NCBI GenBank assembly: GCA_036365455.1
Contig: JAWQUS010000030.1
Span: 18,372,001-18,436,000 of the forward strand
Origin: Macrosoma leucophasiata
Taxonomy: Eukaryota; Arthropoda; Insecta; Lepidoptera; Hedylidae
DNA: 64,000 nucleotides
Direction of reading: 5' to 3'
Shown in pieces: positions 21,010 through 32,692 of this stretch (its first letter is position 1; each line of letters starts with the position of its first letter). A model generated the notes under the pieces. That model saw only the letters and a list, made by a program, of their open reading frames with translations. It was not told the origin of the DNA and ran no database searches. A program made the translations under genes and the position numbers.

Positions 21010-21818
21010 TAAGCAAGGTCATCTACGTAAACGTTACTTGAGTTATAAATGTAAAGGAATATTGAAATAAAAAGTACAAATAAATGTAAATGAAGGTGAG
21101 GTCGAGATGATTCTGAAGCCATTTAAGCTCGGGTCAACAGACAAGTAAAGGCGAGTCTTGATAGTAAACGATGCATTACAAATTCGTGATGTTTCACAAT
21201 TTATAGACTGGAAAAAACAAAATCAGTAGCTTTTTTTCGTTATTTTTTCGCTAACTTCTCGACTAACATAACTGATAAGCGAAACGCACATTGATCAGAA
21301 TACGGTATTATTTTTGAGATTGTGACAGATTGTCTACTCTAGTCTTAACAAGGCCGGTTTACAGCGATCAGCCGCGGTTTGTGCCCGAACTGCGACGGTC
21401 GTGTGTGAATCGAGCTTTTACGTTATTTATAACCTAAGTTTTTAGACGTTTAGTTTTTTTTTTTATAACATCAGTATGCGCACTGCCCTCGAAGTTAGAC
21501 TTCTGTTTCTTTATTATTTTATTTGTAAACACAATATGTGAGAACTCCAAGTACTTAATCTAGCTTTAGATTTGGATGTGATTTACCCATTTTTGAAGTC
21601 AGCAGCAAAGATACACACCGATGTATATTTTTTCATAACATATTTTCTTGGATACAATACGAAACAGCGCGTTATCTTAAGAATAATTGGTACAAGCGAT
21701 CTGAATTTTCACTAGTGAAACGTAAGCGATAATGTTTGTTTGTATTATAAACGGATGCTGTAACAGCAATAAAAAATCAGACTTGCAGTTTTTCTTTTAT
21801 TTTTTGCTTCCTTTTCAG

Positions 21819-21994
21819 CGTAGAGCAACACCGGAGGGGAGTAGCCATATGCAGGTTTTCCCTTCTGTCAATGTACAAGCCCAAATGGGCCTATGTCTGT
21901 CGCCTAGATGTTTAAATGTGTTCGTGAAATTGTTTATGTATTTTGTTAAAGTCAAGGTGTGAGTTTCGTAGTAATAGACGATTTTTGTAGTGTG
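21819..21994 (+). mobile_element. 5' part of the TAGAGCAACACC MITE family
   Basis: Matches the first approximately 175 bp of 42161-42453 and 44657-44939 ('tagagcaacaccggagggga ... cgtagtaatagacg') and then stops, so the right end is missing. Confidence 0.75.
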
Positions 21995-22508
21995 TTTGGC
22001 TGGCTATGTCCGCCTTGAGTGATTTTTTAAAATATTAAAATATTATTAATTTATAAGAAATCGTAACTTATGTTGCAATGCAAATGGAACATGAAAGTTT
22101 GTTTGAAAAGGTACTGAATAACACTTGCATTACTTTTGCACAACCTTGATTCATACCCAAAAGTCGCAAAAACTGACAACTCAATTTTGCCGAAAATACT
22201 ACTTGGATCACTTCTGTTCTTATCTAAATTAAGATTAAAATAATATTAAAAAACGGCCAACTGCATTTAATTCATACTACGAACTAGACACAAAAACTAA
22301 ATTACAATTTTAATTGAAGGTTTAAGTTTTTGAGTAGACATCTCTATTTTAAAACAAAACAAACTGCTAATGTAATTTTTTTTATTTATCCTAGTGCATT
22401 TGGAATATTACAACTCATTATTAATAACTTAATTAAAATAAAACATTACACTATGACCACCAAACAACACAATGTCCGAAATAAACAAGATTTAATTCAC
22501 CTTATTTA

Positions 22509-23913
22509 TTAGTGATCAGTACTTAATTCTGTGATCCGGGCTTCACTAATAAGGCTCTGTATTTCTAATTGTATCCGTAAAGCCTTTTGTGTTTCCATTT
22601 TCCTTAGCTGAGACGCTATGTATTTACCATAAATATCAAACTCATCATCCTTCGGAGTGTCTAAACTTGAATCCATACTACGTGATATTTCAGGATGTTT
22701 TCTCCGTTTTACTTTGTATGTATAAGTTTCTTCATCCAGTTCTACTTCGTGAGGTTCTGATTTTAGTATGAGAACATAATCATCATCATTTTGTGGTTCA
22801 AATGGGTCTGTCTGTTCATTATTCGGAGTGATCGCTTCTTCGCTCCCTTCATCGACCAATTTGTGGTCAGATTCATCACCATCATTAGTATCCTGAAAAC
22901 AAAATACATATTATTAATTGATTATATTAGAAATTATTGTTTTGGGTATGGACATTGAGCTGACTGAGTTTACATTGAACTACCTGTTCCTAAATTATAG
23001 TGTTAGTGCATATTATGGTTAAGTTAGATTAAGACATTTGGCACACAGAGAAAGAATGCAAATATATAAAAAAAAACACAACAATATAAACTATTACACA
23101 CTCACATTACTGCGTATTTGACATATGCAAAATTACATTTACAATAACGTTTTCACAGGTTTTCGCGAGCTTCATACATTGTAGAAATTAAATTTGCGGA
23201 TTATCTCACATATACAACACTCCCAAATTTCTTCTTGTACTTGACATTTCGGTTGCTTTCTAGCTACCATGGTCACGGGCTCACTAATTCGACGATGTTC
23301 AGCCTGGTCTAATATAGCCGAGACATCTACACAATAACCTGCGATAAGTGTATGTTATACCAGATGCATTTTGCACTCTGGAGGTCTTATGCCTGTGTGT
23401 CAGAAACAATGAATGATTACCACTCTACCGGAACACGACAATGCTCTAACTACTACCATTCAGCAGCAAGTAATGTGATGGTACATACGTACTCCTTCGG
23501 GCTCAAAGTAAAAATGCTACAGTTTGTTATAAATGTTAGTAGCCTTAATTTGCTGTAAGGAAATGATTTTTACTTACATACGATACATCAATTTTTTTAT
23601 TCCTCTTTTTGTGACACTTATGCCATAATGTAAACCATTTGATAGTTGGCTTGAAAACATATTCTGCTGAAGATCGTCGACTGATTTTTACTACTTCTTG
23701 ATGATATGTTGACCGTAAACTCTTTATTTTTGTTTCTAATTCATCCATGGTCAGCGAAATACCGGAGCGCGATTTAAATTCTTTGATTATTGACTGATAA
23801 GCTTGAATTTTTAAGTTTTTATCTTTGTACTGTGGTAGATCACGATTCCATAAATTTTCATGCCCCACATATATTCTTACGAACAAGTAAGTTTCCTTTT
23901 CACTCCACCTCAT
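22509..23913 (-). CDS. MADF-BESS domain protein (two exons, 239 residues)
   Basis: Exon 1 is 23913-23578 (112 codons) and exon 2 is 22892-22509 (127 codons plus stop). The donor is GTAAGT and the acceptor TTTTCAG, in phase 0. Exon 1 starts MRWSEKETYLFVRIYVGHEN and carries a MADF-type (Myb/SANT-like) DNA-binding domain: aromatic-rich first helix, ENLWN turn, a helix with LETKIKSLRSTYHQE, and a closing W..L..W segment (PTIKWFTLWHKC). Exon 2 is acidic (EEAITPNNEQTDPFEP) and ends with a BESS-like interaction motif, DEFDIYGKYIASQLRKM followed by a helical QLEIQSLISEARI. Such proteins are typically insect transcriptional regulators of the Adf-1 type. A paralogue with the same intron position lies head to head at 28277. 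The start is chosen because the paralogue starts with the same MRWSE. Confidence 0.85.
23190..23330. repeat. Dispersed repeat fragment
   Basis: Diverged relative of 13560-13660 ('gacatttcggttgctttct...accatggtcacgggc'). It lies in the intron of the minus-strand MADF gene. Confidence 0.5.
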
Positions 23914-24251
23914 TTTAATTACAGTTTAGATCTACAGTATCTACACTGTAAATTGTTATTTTTCAAAACAAACAATTTCTGAGTTGATAAGGTTTGACAT
24001 TAAAATTAAAAGGATATTGGTCGGTCTATGCATTGAGCTATATACATGGAGACGAAATACCTACAGAATTGGCGTGATTGCCTACAAAAATTTGGGCGAT
24101 TACAATGGCCGCCTTTCATAGGGTTGTTTTGATAAATATCGATATCATCTTCTCGTACATGAGCGGTTAATATCGATATTTTATCAACACGAATTCTTAT
24201 TGTTTTAAAGTATGTATGCTTGCTTAGTCTTAGTAAAATCCACTCACTAAG

Positions 24252-24383
24252 GGCGAGACTCACAGACCGCACTACGACTTTTCGAGCAAAGTACGCTTCG
24301 AATTGTCAAAACCCATACATTTCTGACAGTTCTAAGCATACTTTGCTCAAAGTAAAGTCGTAGTGCGGTCTGTGAATCTCACT
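24252..24383. mobile_element. Hairpin MITE, about 130 bp
   Basis: The left arm 'gagactcacagaccgcacta...gagcaaagtacgctt' is answered by the right arm 'aagcatactttgctc...tagtgcggtctgtgaatctc'. Arms are about 48 bp and imperfect, around a short centre. It lies 5' of the MADF gene at 23913. Confidence 0.8.
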
Positions 24384-25019
24384 ATAAATTAGAGTTGAGT
24401 TGTAATAATTATGATGTAGTAATAAAATGTATCCTATAATTTGCATGCAAATTAAATGGTGAAATATAAAAGAAAGCTATATTATATACTGAAGATCTTA
24501 TGTACCTACTATACTTTTAGCAAATAAATAAATTCATTAATTCAAATGATCTCATTGATTACCAGCAACTTGCGAAAGGTTCTCAACCAGAACTAGAGCT
24601 AAAAATTGCAAGTTGTAGTGATGTTGAATTTCAGTAGGATTTTCTATATCAGCCTTCAAATGTGAGTCTTATGCTGACCAGCTCCTTGGAATGCATCTCT
24701 GTAAATATTGTTGCTAAGTATTCCAAATTTAAATCATTATGTTTAGTTAATTTGAGTAGCACGATGACGCTTCGGTCAAGTTAAATGCCAATAAACACAT
24801 TAGATTTTTGTGCATTCTTGAAAGATCTTTTAATTACGTGTTTGACGTGAGTGCAACAGGATCTTATTTTTATTTTTTCTTTATTCCTATACCTTCAAAC
24901 GATATTATAAAAGTAGCAGGAACGGCTCTAGGTATGTTAATGAAATGAGTAATTGAATAGAAATGGAACCTGCTTCAATTTTCAGATGATACGCATGTAG
25001 AAGTTAGTGAGACAGATCT

Positions 25020-25515
25020 GAACGGCCCTGTGATTTCCAGCACAGAAGCGTAATATCTTAGGCCTTAGGAGTGGCAACGCATTTAGATTGAAATCTTTGG
25101 TTTCGTGTAGACTGTTATTATGGCATCGCTATTACGCATATTGCCAGTGTCAAGTAAAACGATATTTCATATTTATATAAGCAGCGTAAAAGTTAGTATA
25201 ATATAGTCATCAAGTATAATATGTAAGTATCAAGTATATAAGTTATCAAGTATAATATGTCAGTCAAGTGAGTTACAATCAAGTTATTCGAGTAAAGCGA
25301 TGGCTACTTTACCAGAACATTTACAATGTAGTTTTGGAGACAACCTGAAAGGTCGTATTTTCGCACTGTTATTCTATTTCACTATACACGGGCACTGTAA
25401 TAAACCTATATCAAACAAAATGCCACCAATTTTATTCAATATAACTTAAAAATACACCAAGAAAGTGAAATAAAGTAAGAGCACCATACGCCTCTTTCAA
25501 GGTTCCCGCCAAAAC
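25020..25515 (+). repeat. Dispersed repeat (inverted copy of 4918-5330) preceded by a 290-bp family fragment
   Basis: 25020-25090 ('aacggccctgtgatttcc ... ggcaacgca') is a piece of the 290-bp family. 25095-25515 is the reverse complement of the macoilin intron repeat at 4918-5330 over about 400 bp. Confidence 0.8.
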
Positions 25516-26299
25516 TGCTATTATTACTTACCAATGTAAACTGATACCCGTTTGCCACTTCACGAAATGAAAAAAAAAAACTGTGTTATGTTGCTCTTAT
25601 ACTTACACTCTAACAATCTCTGAAAAAAAAAATCCGTGCTCTATGGGTGCAAAAAAGGAGAAAACAAAAATTATTTAATCTACATCAATTTCTTCTTCGA
25701 TATTTTATTAACAAACAAGAAATTCTATCGAGTATAATGCTAATACAATATATTATATGAAAAATAATTTTATATCGATACTTTGATATATCAGGTTAGT
25801 ATTCGTACATCACTATGTAAAATGCTATTGTTAGAAAAGAATGAATAGCATTAAAAGTCATTTAAGTCATACGAAACTTACACAGGTGTTCAAAACTCTT
25901 AATAAAACATATCATTATCACTATATATCACTGCATTTCCGAATCCCACCGAATACGACACAATCCGTGAAAATTTGTACATAATCTCACAAAGTTCAAA
26001 CCAAGATTATTTTCGTTTTTCCGTGCACCATTCTGTTTTAAACAATACGAGAGCATAATCAGTCAACATAAAGCAAAACCTAGAATACCACATTATCTAG
26101 TTAAAAGACTTATTTTTCAAGAAAACAGCAAAAATATTCTGAGCACCTGTTTGTTTGACAACAGATGTACCACAAATCGGGAGCATGGTCATACAACGGC
26201 GCCGACCGTCACGCGAAGGCATAAGTATGACGTCACATGAAATCATTTCCAAAATTGATACTCTGCATACATCTTGTGTCTCTTTTTACATAGGGAGCT

Positions 26300-26515
26300 A
26301 CTGGTTAGTTAGAAAGAGTCACAACTGTTTTTTTCAAGACATGTGTCGATTCTACCCACTATTGTATAACTACTGTTTCTATATTAGAATGTGCCTTCTC
26401 CTTAGCTCCCTAGACTAGTAGTTAGAAAGAGTCAAAACTGTTTTTGTCAAGACATGTGTCGATTTTACCCATTATTGTATAACTACTGTTTCTATAGTAG
26501 AATGTGCCTTCTCCA
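26300..26515 (+). repeat. Tandem duplication, unit about 113 bp
   Basis: 'gttagaaagagtc ... agaatgtgccttctcc' occurs at 26308 and again at 26421 with about 10 substitutions, so it is an older duplication than the macoilin arrays. Confidence 0.85.
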
Positions 26516-26617
26516 TGTGTATTAACTCTGTGATTTTTACCTTCAAGCTTCTTGTCGACAACCAAGAAACAGTCTAAAAAAACTGTTCGTTCATTCAACG
26601 CCCACTACTATCATAGA

Positions 26618-27753
26618 ATTATTGTTTTACGGCCACGGATTCAAGTCCTTAACAGCCAATCTTCAGTAATTTTTATATTCATTTCTTATGATAATAAATA
26701 TCCATATGGAAGATGACGATGATTGGATGCTTCCAAGTGGAATATGATGAGATGGCTCCAGGAAAGTGATGGGGACTTTACTATATATTTTGCGATCTAT
26801 CTGTCTTGCTGTTTGTTAACCGACTTCGAAAAAAGGAGAACGTTCTCAATTCGTCCGGATCTTTTTTTTTTAAGATCAATTTTACCCGAGGAACTTTATT
26901 TTCCAAAATTGATACTCTGCATACATCTTGTGCCTCTTTTTACATAGTCGTGAAAACCGTCGACGACCCACGTCTAGTCTATGACACTATGATCTGTGAT
27001 CAAAATAGAGCTGGGAGACGTGTGTAACTCTTTACTGTTCTGATTCACTGTTCCGAAACATTTCAATGTTCCGAAAGATTGGAACACCAATAATATTTCA
27101 AATGCATCATTTAGAAGCGGTGTGAGATGACCGTTTGATTTGACGAATAATTTAAGAGCGTTTTTCATTTGATTTTATAAGCCGAGTTGTTTGTTTTGGA
27201 CTTTCGAAACAGAAGATCTTTGCAATGTTCCAAATGTTCGAAATTATGCATACAAAGATTCGGAACAGTTTAGTGTTTCAGATGCTAATGTTCCAATCAC
27301 AAAGGTGAGCCGTTTCTCCCAAGTCTAAAGCAAAGCCGGTCTAAGCCCTGCCCTATTGTCATGTGTTAGGAGTTTAGGAGTTTTGGCGGGAACGGGGAAA
27401 AGGTCTGTGTTGCTGCGTGATATTATTTTCGAAATTTGTGTTTAGTCGCGTTTTTATGTGTAAAAATGGTGGGATTTTTATCATAAAACATTTGATAACG
27501 TTCACGGGTGTAGGAAAGTGATATTATAAAGTGAAAAGTGATTTTTCTTAAAATCTTTTTTCTCAAAACTTCGTAAAATCTCCTATATAGTAAAGTCCCC
27601 ATCACTTTCCTGGAGCCATCTCAACACGTTCCACTTGGAAGCATCCAATCATCGTCATCTGCCATATGGATATTTATTATCATAAGAAATGAATATAAAA
27701 ATTACTGAAGATTGGCTGTTAAGGACTTGAATCCGTGGCCGTAAACAATAATT
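26618..27753. mobile_element. 1.1-kb element with about 165-bp inverted terminal repeats
   Basis: 26618-26786 and 27583-27753 are reverse complements with few differences ('ttacggccacggattcaagt' in the left arm, its complement in the right). The core of about 0.8 kb has no convincing transposase. It could be a foldback element or two inverted copies of one repeat. Part of the core (26787-26900) recurs directly at 27865-27985. Confidence 0.65.
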
Positions 27754-27766
27754 AAAAAAAAATCAA

Positions 27767-28135
27767 TTTAGGGATGTAATGAAAAATATATCGATATATA
27801 TCATACCTATATTTCTTAATATATTGAAATATATCGACAAAAATATCGATATTTTGATTGATCGATATATTTTGCAATCTATCTGTCTTGCTGTTTGTTA
27901 ACCGACTTCGAAAAAAGGAGAACGTTCTCAATTCGTCCGGATCTTTTTTTTTAAGATCAATTTTATCTGAGGAACTTTTTTTTTTAAGAGGCTTACATGG
28001 GGATGTTTAAAAATATATCGGTTTTGAAATTCTAAAAAAATATCAAAAAGCAATATATTGCAGAATATATTCTCATCGATTATTTTTAGAATATTTAGAA
28101 TATATATCGATAAATTGATATTTTTCATCCCTAAA
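27767..28135. mobile_element. AT-rich MITE with TIR TTTAGGGATG
   Basis: The left end TTTAGGGATGTAATGAAAAA and right end TTTTTCATCCCTAAA are inverted. The interior is full of 'atatatcgatat' palindromes and includes a second copy of the 'gttaaccgacttcgaaaaaa' segment found at 26815. It ends about 140 bp before the MADF gene at 28277. Confidence 0.65.
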
Positions 28136-28276
28136 TCAAATGTCAAAGTGATACTGATCTGACGCCTACTGATAATATTTTGTATTGAATTTAATAGTTC
28201 TGCTGTTTCATAGTACTTGGTACTTCACAAGTGATAATTAAATACGTAGGTTAATAGGATACATAAAAACACAAAC

Positions 28277-29831
28277 ATGCGATGGAGCGAAACAGTCACG
28301 TTAGCTTTCGTAAAAATATATTTGAAACACGAGTGTTTGTGGAACCCGAACCATCCAGCTTACAAGTTGAAATACCAAAGAGATAAAGCATACATGGAAA
28401 TATGTTCCGAATTCAAAACTTCAACTATGAAAAATATGTCGGTACCCGAAGTGAAGACGAAAATAAAGAATTTGAGGACAACGTATTTGCAACAAGTGCA
28501 GAAAATTGTGCAAAAGTCGAGTCCTGATTCTATTTATGAACCATCTCTAGTTTGGTTCCATGAGATGGATCGATGTTTGAAACACATACCTACTAATCGT
28601 CAGCCTCCTACATACGACAATGTAAGTTGTACATTTGGGCAACATACAGTTTCAGAATAGATTTCCATTGTATCATAATATATTTTCGCAGTGACGGTGT
28701 TATACGGTGGTATACAGATGTATAATATATTATTATTATTTTTTTATGTAATGGAAGTGGCAAACAAGCATGCAGTTCACATTGATGTTAAGTGATGACT
28801 GCAGCCTATAGACACCCACACAAAGACCAAAGTCAAGATGCAGATGCGTTACCACTCCTGAAGGTCAAAGGTGTTATGCCTCTGTGCCGGAAATTACAGG
28901 GCCGTACATTACCACCTGACCGGGACATGATAGTTCTGAACACTACCATTTAGTGGCAAGTATATTAGGTAATGCAGTGGTGCCTACGGCAGCGAGCTCC
29001 ACTCACTCCGCTCGGTGGTAGAGCTCCGTCACTGAAGCTCTACCACCAGTAAAGGTTATATTTTTCCGGATTAAAAAAATTTTTTTTTTTTTAATAATTG
29101 ATTGTATGGACGGTTAGCGTGTGAAGGAAGTCACTATTCGGATGAATAATATAAAATTATTTGTCCCGCTAAAATCTATTGTAAGTGCTGATTGCTATGG
29201 GCTTAACATTGACAGTTTTTTTTTAATGTAATGAAGGTGGCAAACAAGCTTGCAGTTCACATTGATGTTAAGTGATGACTGCAGCCTAAAGACATCCACA
29301 CAAACAACAGAGGTCTCAATGCAGATCCATTGCCACCCCTGAGAACTTAGTTAATAATTTAATATTAATAAAATGGAACACAATAGTAGATAGAATTCAT
29401 ATTTAATTTTCACATTTTATTTACAGCATCATGAAACTCCTGAAGTGGATTCATCATGTCAAATATGGGTGGAGCAAGAGTTACAAAACAGTACAGAAAA
29501 TGTAAACCCTGACCCACTGATATCGCCAACAGATGATGAATATGACTCTTCAAGACCAGAGGAAACTTTAAGACATGTAAAGAAAGAGAGACGCTCCTCC
29601 ATATTGTCTTATAAGAAAAATAAAAAGAAAAAAATAAAACATAGATTGCATTCCGATTACTCAACAGATTCCAATCCAGATTTGTCTATGAAAGAAGATG
29701 AATTTGATATCTATGGTAAATACATTGCTTCTCAGCTCAGAAAATTGAATTTGGAGAAAGCTTTAAAAGTACAGTTGGAGATACACAGCATTGTGAGCGG
29801 AGCTAGAATATCAGAAATCAAAAATGATTGA
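28277..29831 (+). CDS. MADF-BESS domain protein (two exons, 249 residues), paralogue of the gene at 22509-23913
   Basis: Exon 1 is 28277-28621 (115 codons) and exon 2 is 29427-29831 (134 codons plus TGA). The donor is GTAAGT and the acceptor TTTACAG, in phase 0. Exon 1 starts MRWSETVTLAFVKIYLKHEC and has the same MADF pattern as its partner: CLWN, VKTKIKNLRTTYLQQVQK, then SLVWFHEMDRC. Exon 2 has an acidic linker, a basic stretch of about ten K/R residues (KKNKKKKIKHR, a possible nuclear localisation signal) and a C-terminal BESS-like segment DEFDIYGKYIASQLRKL. The two proteins align along their whole length and share intron position and phase, which shows gene duplication. They are divergently arranged with about 4.4 kb of repeats between the start codons. 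Target genes are unknown. Confidence 0.88.
28741..29052 (-). repeat. 290-bp repeat family, full copy in the MADF gene intron
   Basis: Begins 'tttttatgtaatggaagtgg' and ends 'gctctaccaccagtaaa', the reverse complement of the copies in the DUF1091 region. The central part has a local inversion-like duplication around 'gagctcc...gagctcc'. A partial second copy in the same orientation is at 29215-29345. Confidence 0.85.
29215..29345 (-). repeat. 290-bp repeat family, partial copy
   Basis: 'taatgaaggtggcaaacaag ... cattgccacccctgag' matches the 3' third of the family. It lies in the same MADF intron as the full copy. Confidence 0.8.
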
Positions 29832-29971
29832 TTTTTAAGAACTACTTTATGTTATAGTACCTAATCTTGAATGAAGAAATTCTTTAAAATATGCCAAAGA
29901 TTAAAATAAGTGTTATTATAGCCATTTAAGTATATACAGTTTTTTATATTTATTCATGGATTATTCTTTTC

Positions 29972-30045
29972 ACCTATATGTACTAAAGTACTAGATAGGA
30001 CCTTGATAGCATGGTTCCAGTTTTTTGCATTCAATTTACCACAGT
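29972..30045 (+). repeat. Dispersed repeat shared with 51547-51640
   Basis: 'tatgtactaaagtactagat ... ccagttttttgcattcaattac' is found in reverse complement at about 51547-51640. It lies just 3' of the MADF stop codon, so one MADF 3' UTR may contain it. The remainder of 29832-30590 shows nothing else. Confidence 0.65.
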
Positions 30046-30597
30046 TTCATATCTTTGTCATAGTAATATGACATGATGTGGAAATGTTTCACAATCTATC
30101 ATCAATAGGTTTTGTGTATCAGTTCATTTTAACACTGCCCGGTATTTTTAAAAGCATCATGTCGATGAGAGAATGTCGGTATTTTTTATTTATTTTAGAG
30201 CATAGTAATGAAAAATCACAATAAAGAATCATGGCAAGTTTCATATATTGATTTGTACAAAAAAGTTAGAAAAAGATACAAGGTAAAACGGGTTAGAAAT
30301 ATTATCTAGGGAACCTAAAGAACCTTTTCTAGTATGTAAATTATTTTTAAATCACCGGAATAATAATCGTCTTTCCTAACAACAGTAGGAGCACTCCATA
30401 CTAAAGTTCAATTTCAAACTTTTTATTCCGGAGAGTTAAAATATTTTAAGTATCAGGAAATGTTGTTTAGATTCACTACATAATATTTCCATGCTGTTTT
30501 TTAATTTTTTTCTGTACAAATCTTACCATGATCCTTTAGGACAAAGACAATCTTTTATTATATAGTGGTGTATCCACAGTTGGAGTACCTCATCGCG

Positions 30598-30665
30598 GTT
30601 AGAGCAATACGGGCCACAGGTCGCGGCGACTCCGGTCCACCGCGACCGGTGGCCGTTGCTCTATC
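30598..30665. mobile_element. 68-bp hairpin, minimal relative of the TAGAGCAAC MITE family
   Basis: 'agagcaatacgggccacagg...' pairs with '...ccggtggccgttgctct' over about 23 bp around a loop of about 13 nt. The ends resemble those of 42161-42453, so it looks like an internal-deletion derivative. Confidence 0.6.
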
Positions 30666-30957
30666 GAGTACCTGGCTAACTAACTGTTTAAAATATCATT
30701 AACCAAAACCACTTCACCCAAGTAGCCGTCAATCTTCATTCCCAACAGCCCCAATCTATCGTCCAACTTGTGGTTACAATCAAACACAATAAAACTGTGT
30801 GATGTAGCTCATGTAGCCCACCACACTTCGACCACTTTTCTGAGATTAGATACCTTTGTTTGTGCGGTGTAAAAAACCGTAACTTAACGCCTGTAATCTC
30901 TGATGAGATTGGCAGAGGTAAATGCGTGTGTTAGATTTGAATTATTCCCAGTTGCCC

Positions 30958-32222
30958 GGTTGGGGAAAAAGTTTCTTCGCATTTTTTAAGATAATTCAAA
31001 ACAGATTTTAATATAGTTTATTTAAATTTAACTAAAGTATGTATGTACCAATTTGTTCGATAACCTTTTGTCATCTTGTAGGTAGGCACATGATCCCATT
31101 GCTATAAAAAATTTGGGACTTCTCATCAAAATACCGCGACAAGTGGATTTGGCAGTCCTCTCGTGATGTTAACCTAACATTGCATAAAGAATTCTGAAGA
31201 GACCGAAACAGGTGGAAATCTGAAGGTGCAAGGTCAGGACTATACGGCGGATGCATTTACACCTCCCAGCCAAACTCTCTAAATTTTTGCTGAGTGGCTA
31301 TAGATGTGTGAGGTCTAGCGTTATCATGGTGAAACACCACACCCCTTCTGTTGATCAATTCCGACCGCTTTCTCTCAACTTCTTGTTTTAATCTCATCAG
31401 TTGTTCGCAGTAGAGTTCAGAATCGATAGTCCTGCCTGGTGGTAATAGCTCATAATGAGTAATGCCCTTCCATCCCACCACACACACAACATCACCTTAT
31501 TGCGAGTTAACCCGGGTTTCGCCACAGTCTGTGAAGCCTGACCGGCCTTTGACCACGACCTTTTTCGCACGTTCTTGTCGTACGTGATCCACTTTTCATC
31601 ACCAGTTATCAGCTTCTTCAAAAATGATTCGGTTTCATTACGTCGTAATAAAGAATCACAAATGAGTACACGGTTCATTAGGTTTCTTTCAGTGAGCTCG
31701 TGAGGTACCCAAATATCGAGCTTTTTTTTGTACCCAGCCTTTTTCAAATGCGCCAAAACTGTTTTGTGATCAATTCTCAGTTCTTCAGCTACGTCGTTAC
31801 TACTGATATGTCGATCTTGCTCCACTTTTTCAAAAATGGCATCCATTTTATCCGTAATAGGGCGACCAGAGCGAGGTGCATCTTTGACATCAAAATTTCC
31901 GGATTGAAAACGCTTAAACCAAATTTGTGCTACTCTCACAGACACTGCACTAGGTCCATAAATATCGCAAATTTTTTTCGCGGCTTGCGTTGCATTTTCA
32001 CCTTTTTTGTAGTAAAATTTTAAAATGTATCGAATTTCTTCATTAGATTCACTCATCTTGACAGTACGAAAAACAAATGAAAATCACACATTTGCCTAAT
32101 TTGAATTTGGAATTATGTTTAACTTTCAATGATACCAAAACCAGGTAGATACAAATACTACAGCCAAAGAGATTTTATTACAAGTTCATACATACTATAA
32201 TGCGAAAAGACTTTCCCCAACC
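30958..32222 (-). mobile_element. Mariner element, copy 1
   Basis: The terminal inverted repeats GGTTGGGGAAAAAGTTTCTT (left) and AAGACTTTCCCCAACC (right) bound 1265 bp. TA follows the right end, but the left flank is CC, so the target duplication is damaged on one side. Size and ends match the copy at 37248-38535. Confidence 0.92.
31071..32056 (-). pseudogene. Mariner transposase, broken (copy 1)
   Basis: Translation starts MSESNEEIRYILKFYYKKG with an N-terminal HTH region, then WVPHELTERN, TGDEKWITYD, VFHHDNARPHTS and PPYSPDLAPSDFHLF. The three catalytic aspartates of the D,D34D type are all visible. A frameshift near 31480, a stop at about 31257 and another at 31071 destroy the reading frame. 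The family cuts and pastes DNA at TA. Subfamily was not determined. Confidence 0.93.
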
Positions 32223-32311
32223 TATTATATATTATTGTATGCTTGTTAACCACATAATCGAAAAGTTCATGACATGAACCAATTTTGCTAATCATAGCAG
32301 ATTAACATCCC

Positions 32312-32450
32312 ACTCAGTAGCCTAGTGGTAGCAGTCCACTACATTTACGTTGGGGTTCAGAGTTCGATACTCAGTTCGGGGGCTATAGGGATAATAGTGT
32401 AAAAAGGGGTAGGCAGAGGTAAGAGACATCCCCCTAAATTACTCTTATGA
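32312..32450 (+). mobile_element. Diverged tRNA-derived SINE
   Basis: 'cactcagtagcctagtggtag ... gagttcgatactc' gives A- and B-box-like sequences, followed by 'ataatagtgtaaa' and a short 'ggggtaggcagaggtaa' end. It is a decayed, internally deleted relative of 34120-34436. Confidence 0.55.
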
Positions 32451-32469
32451 AATAATTTCCCATTCTTGT

Positions 32470-32692
32470 TTAAATTATGATTCAAAGCAATGTTCTTGTG
32501 CACGATTACAAAAAGCAACCACAATTAAATATCTAGGGATAATTATTGATAACAACTTAAGTTTCCACCAACATATTGATCAGCTCTCTGCCCGCGTAAG
32601 AAAACTAATATTTGTGTTCAAAAACTTGCGGCATGTAGCGGATTCTAAGTTATTAACATCAGTTTATAATGCATTATGCCAATCACTGTTGG
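32470..32692 (+). mobile_element. LINE RT C-terminal fragment
   Basis: Translates to TTIKYLGIIIDNNLSFHQHI and continues into SARVRKLIFVFKNLRHVADS and LCQSLLVY, typical of the region after the RT palm in jockey/CR1-like LINEs. It is cut at 32692 by the next element. Confidence 0.7.
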
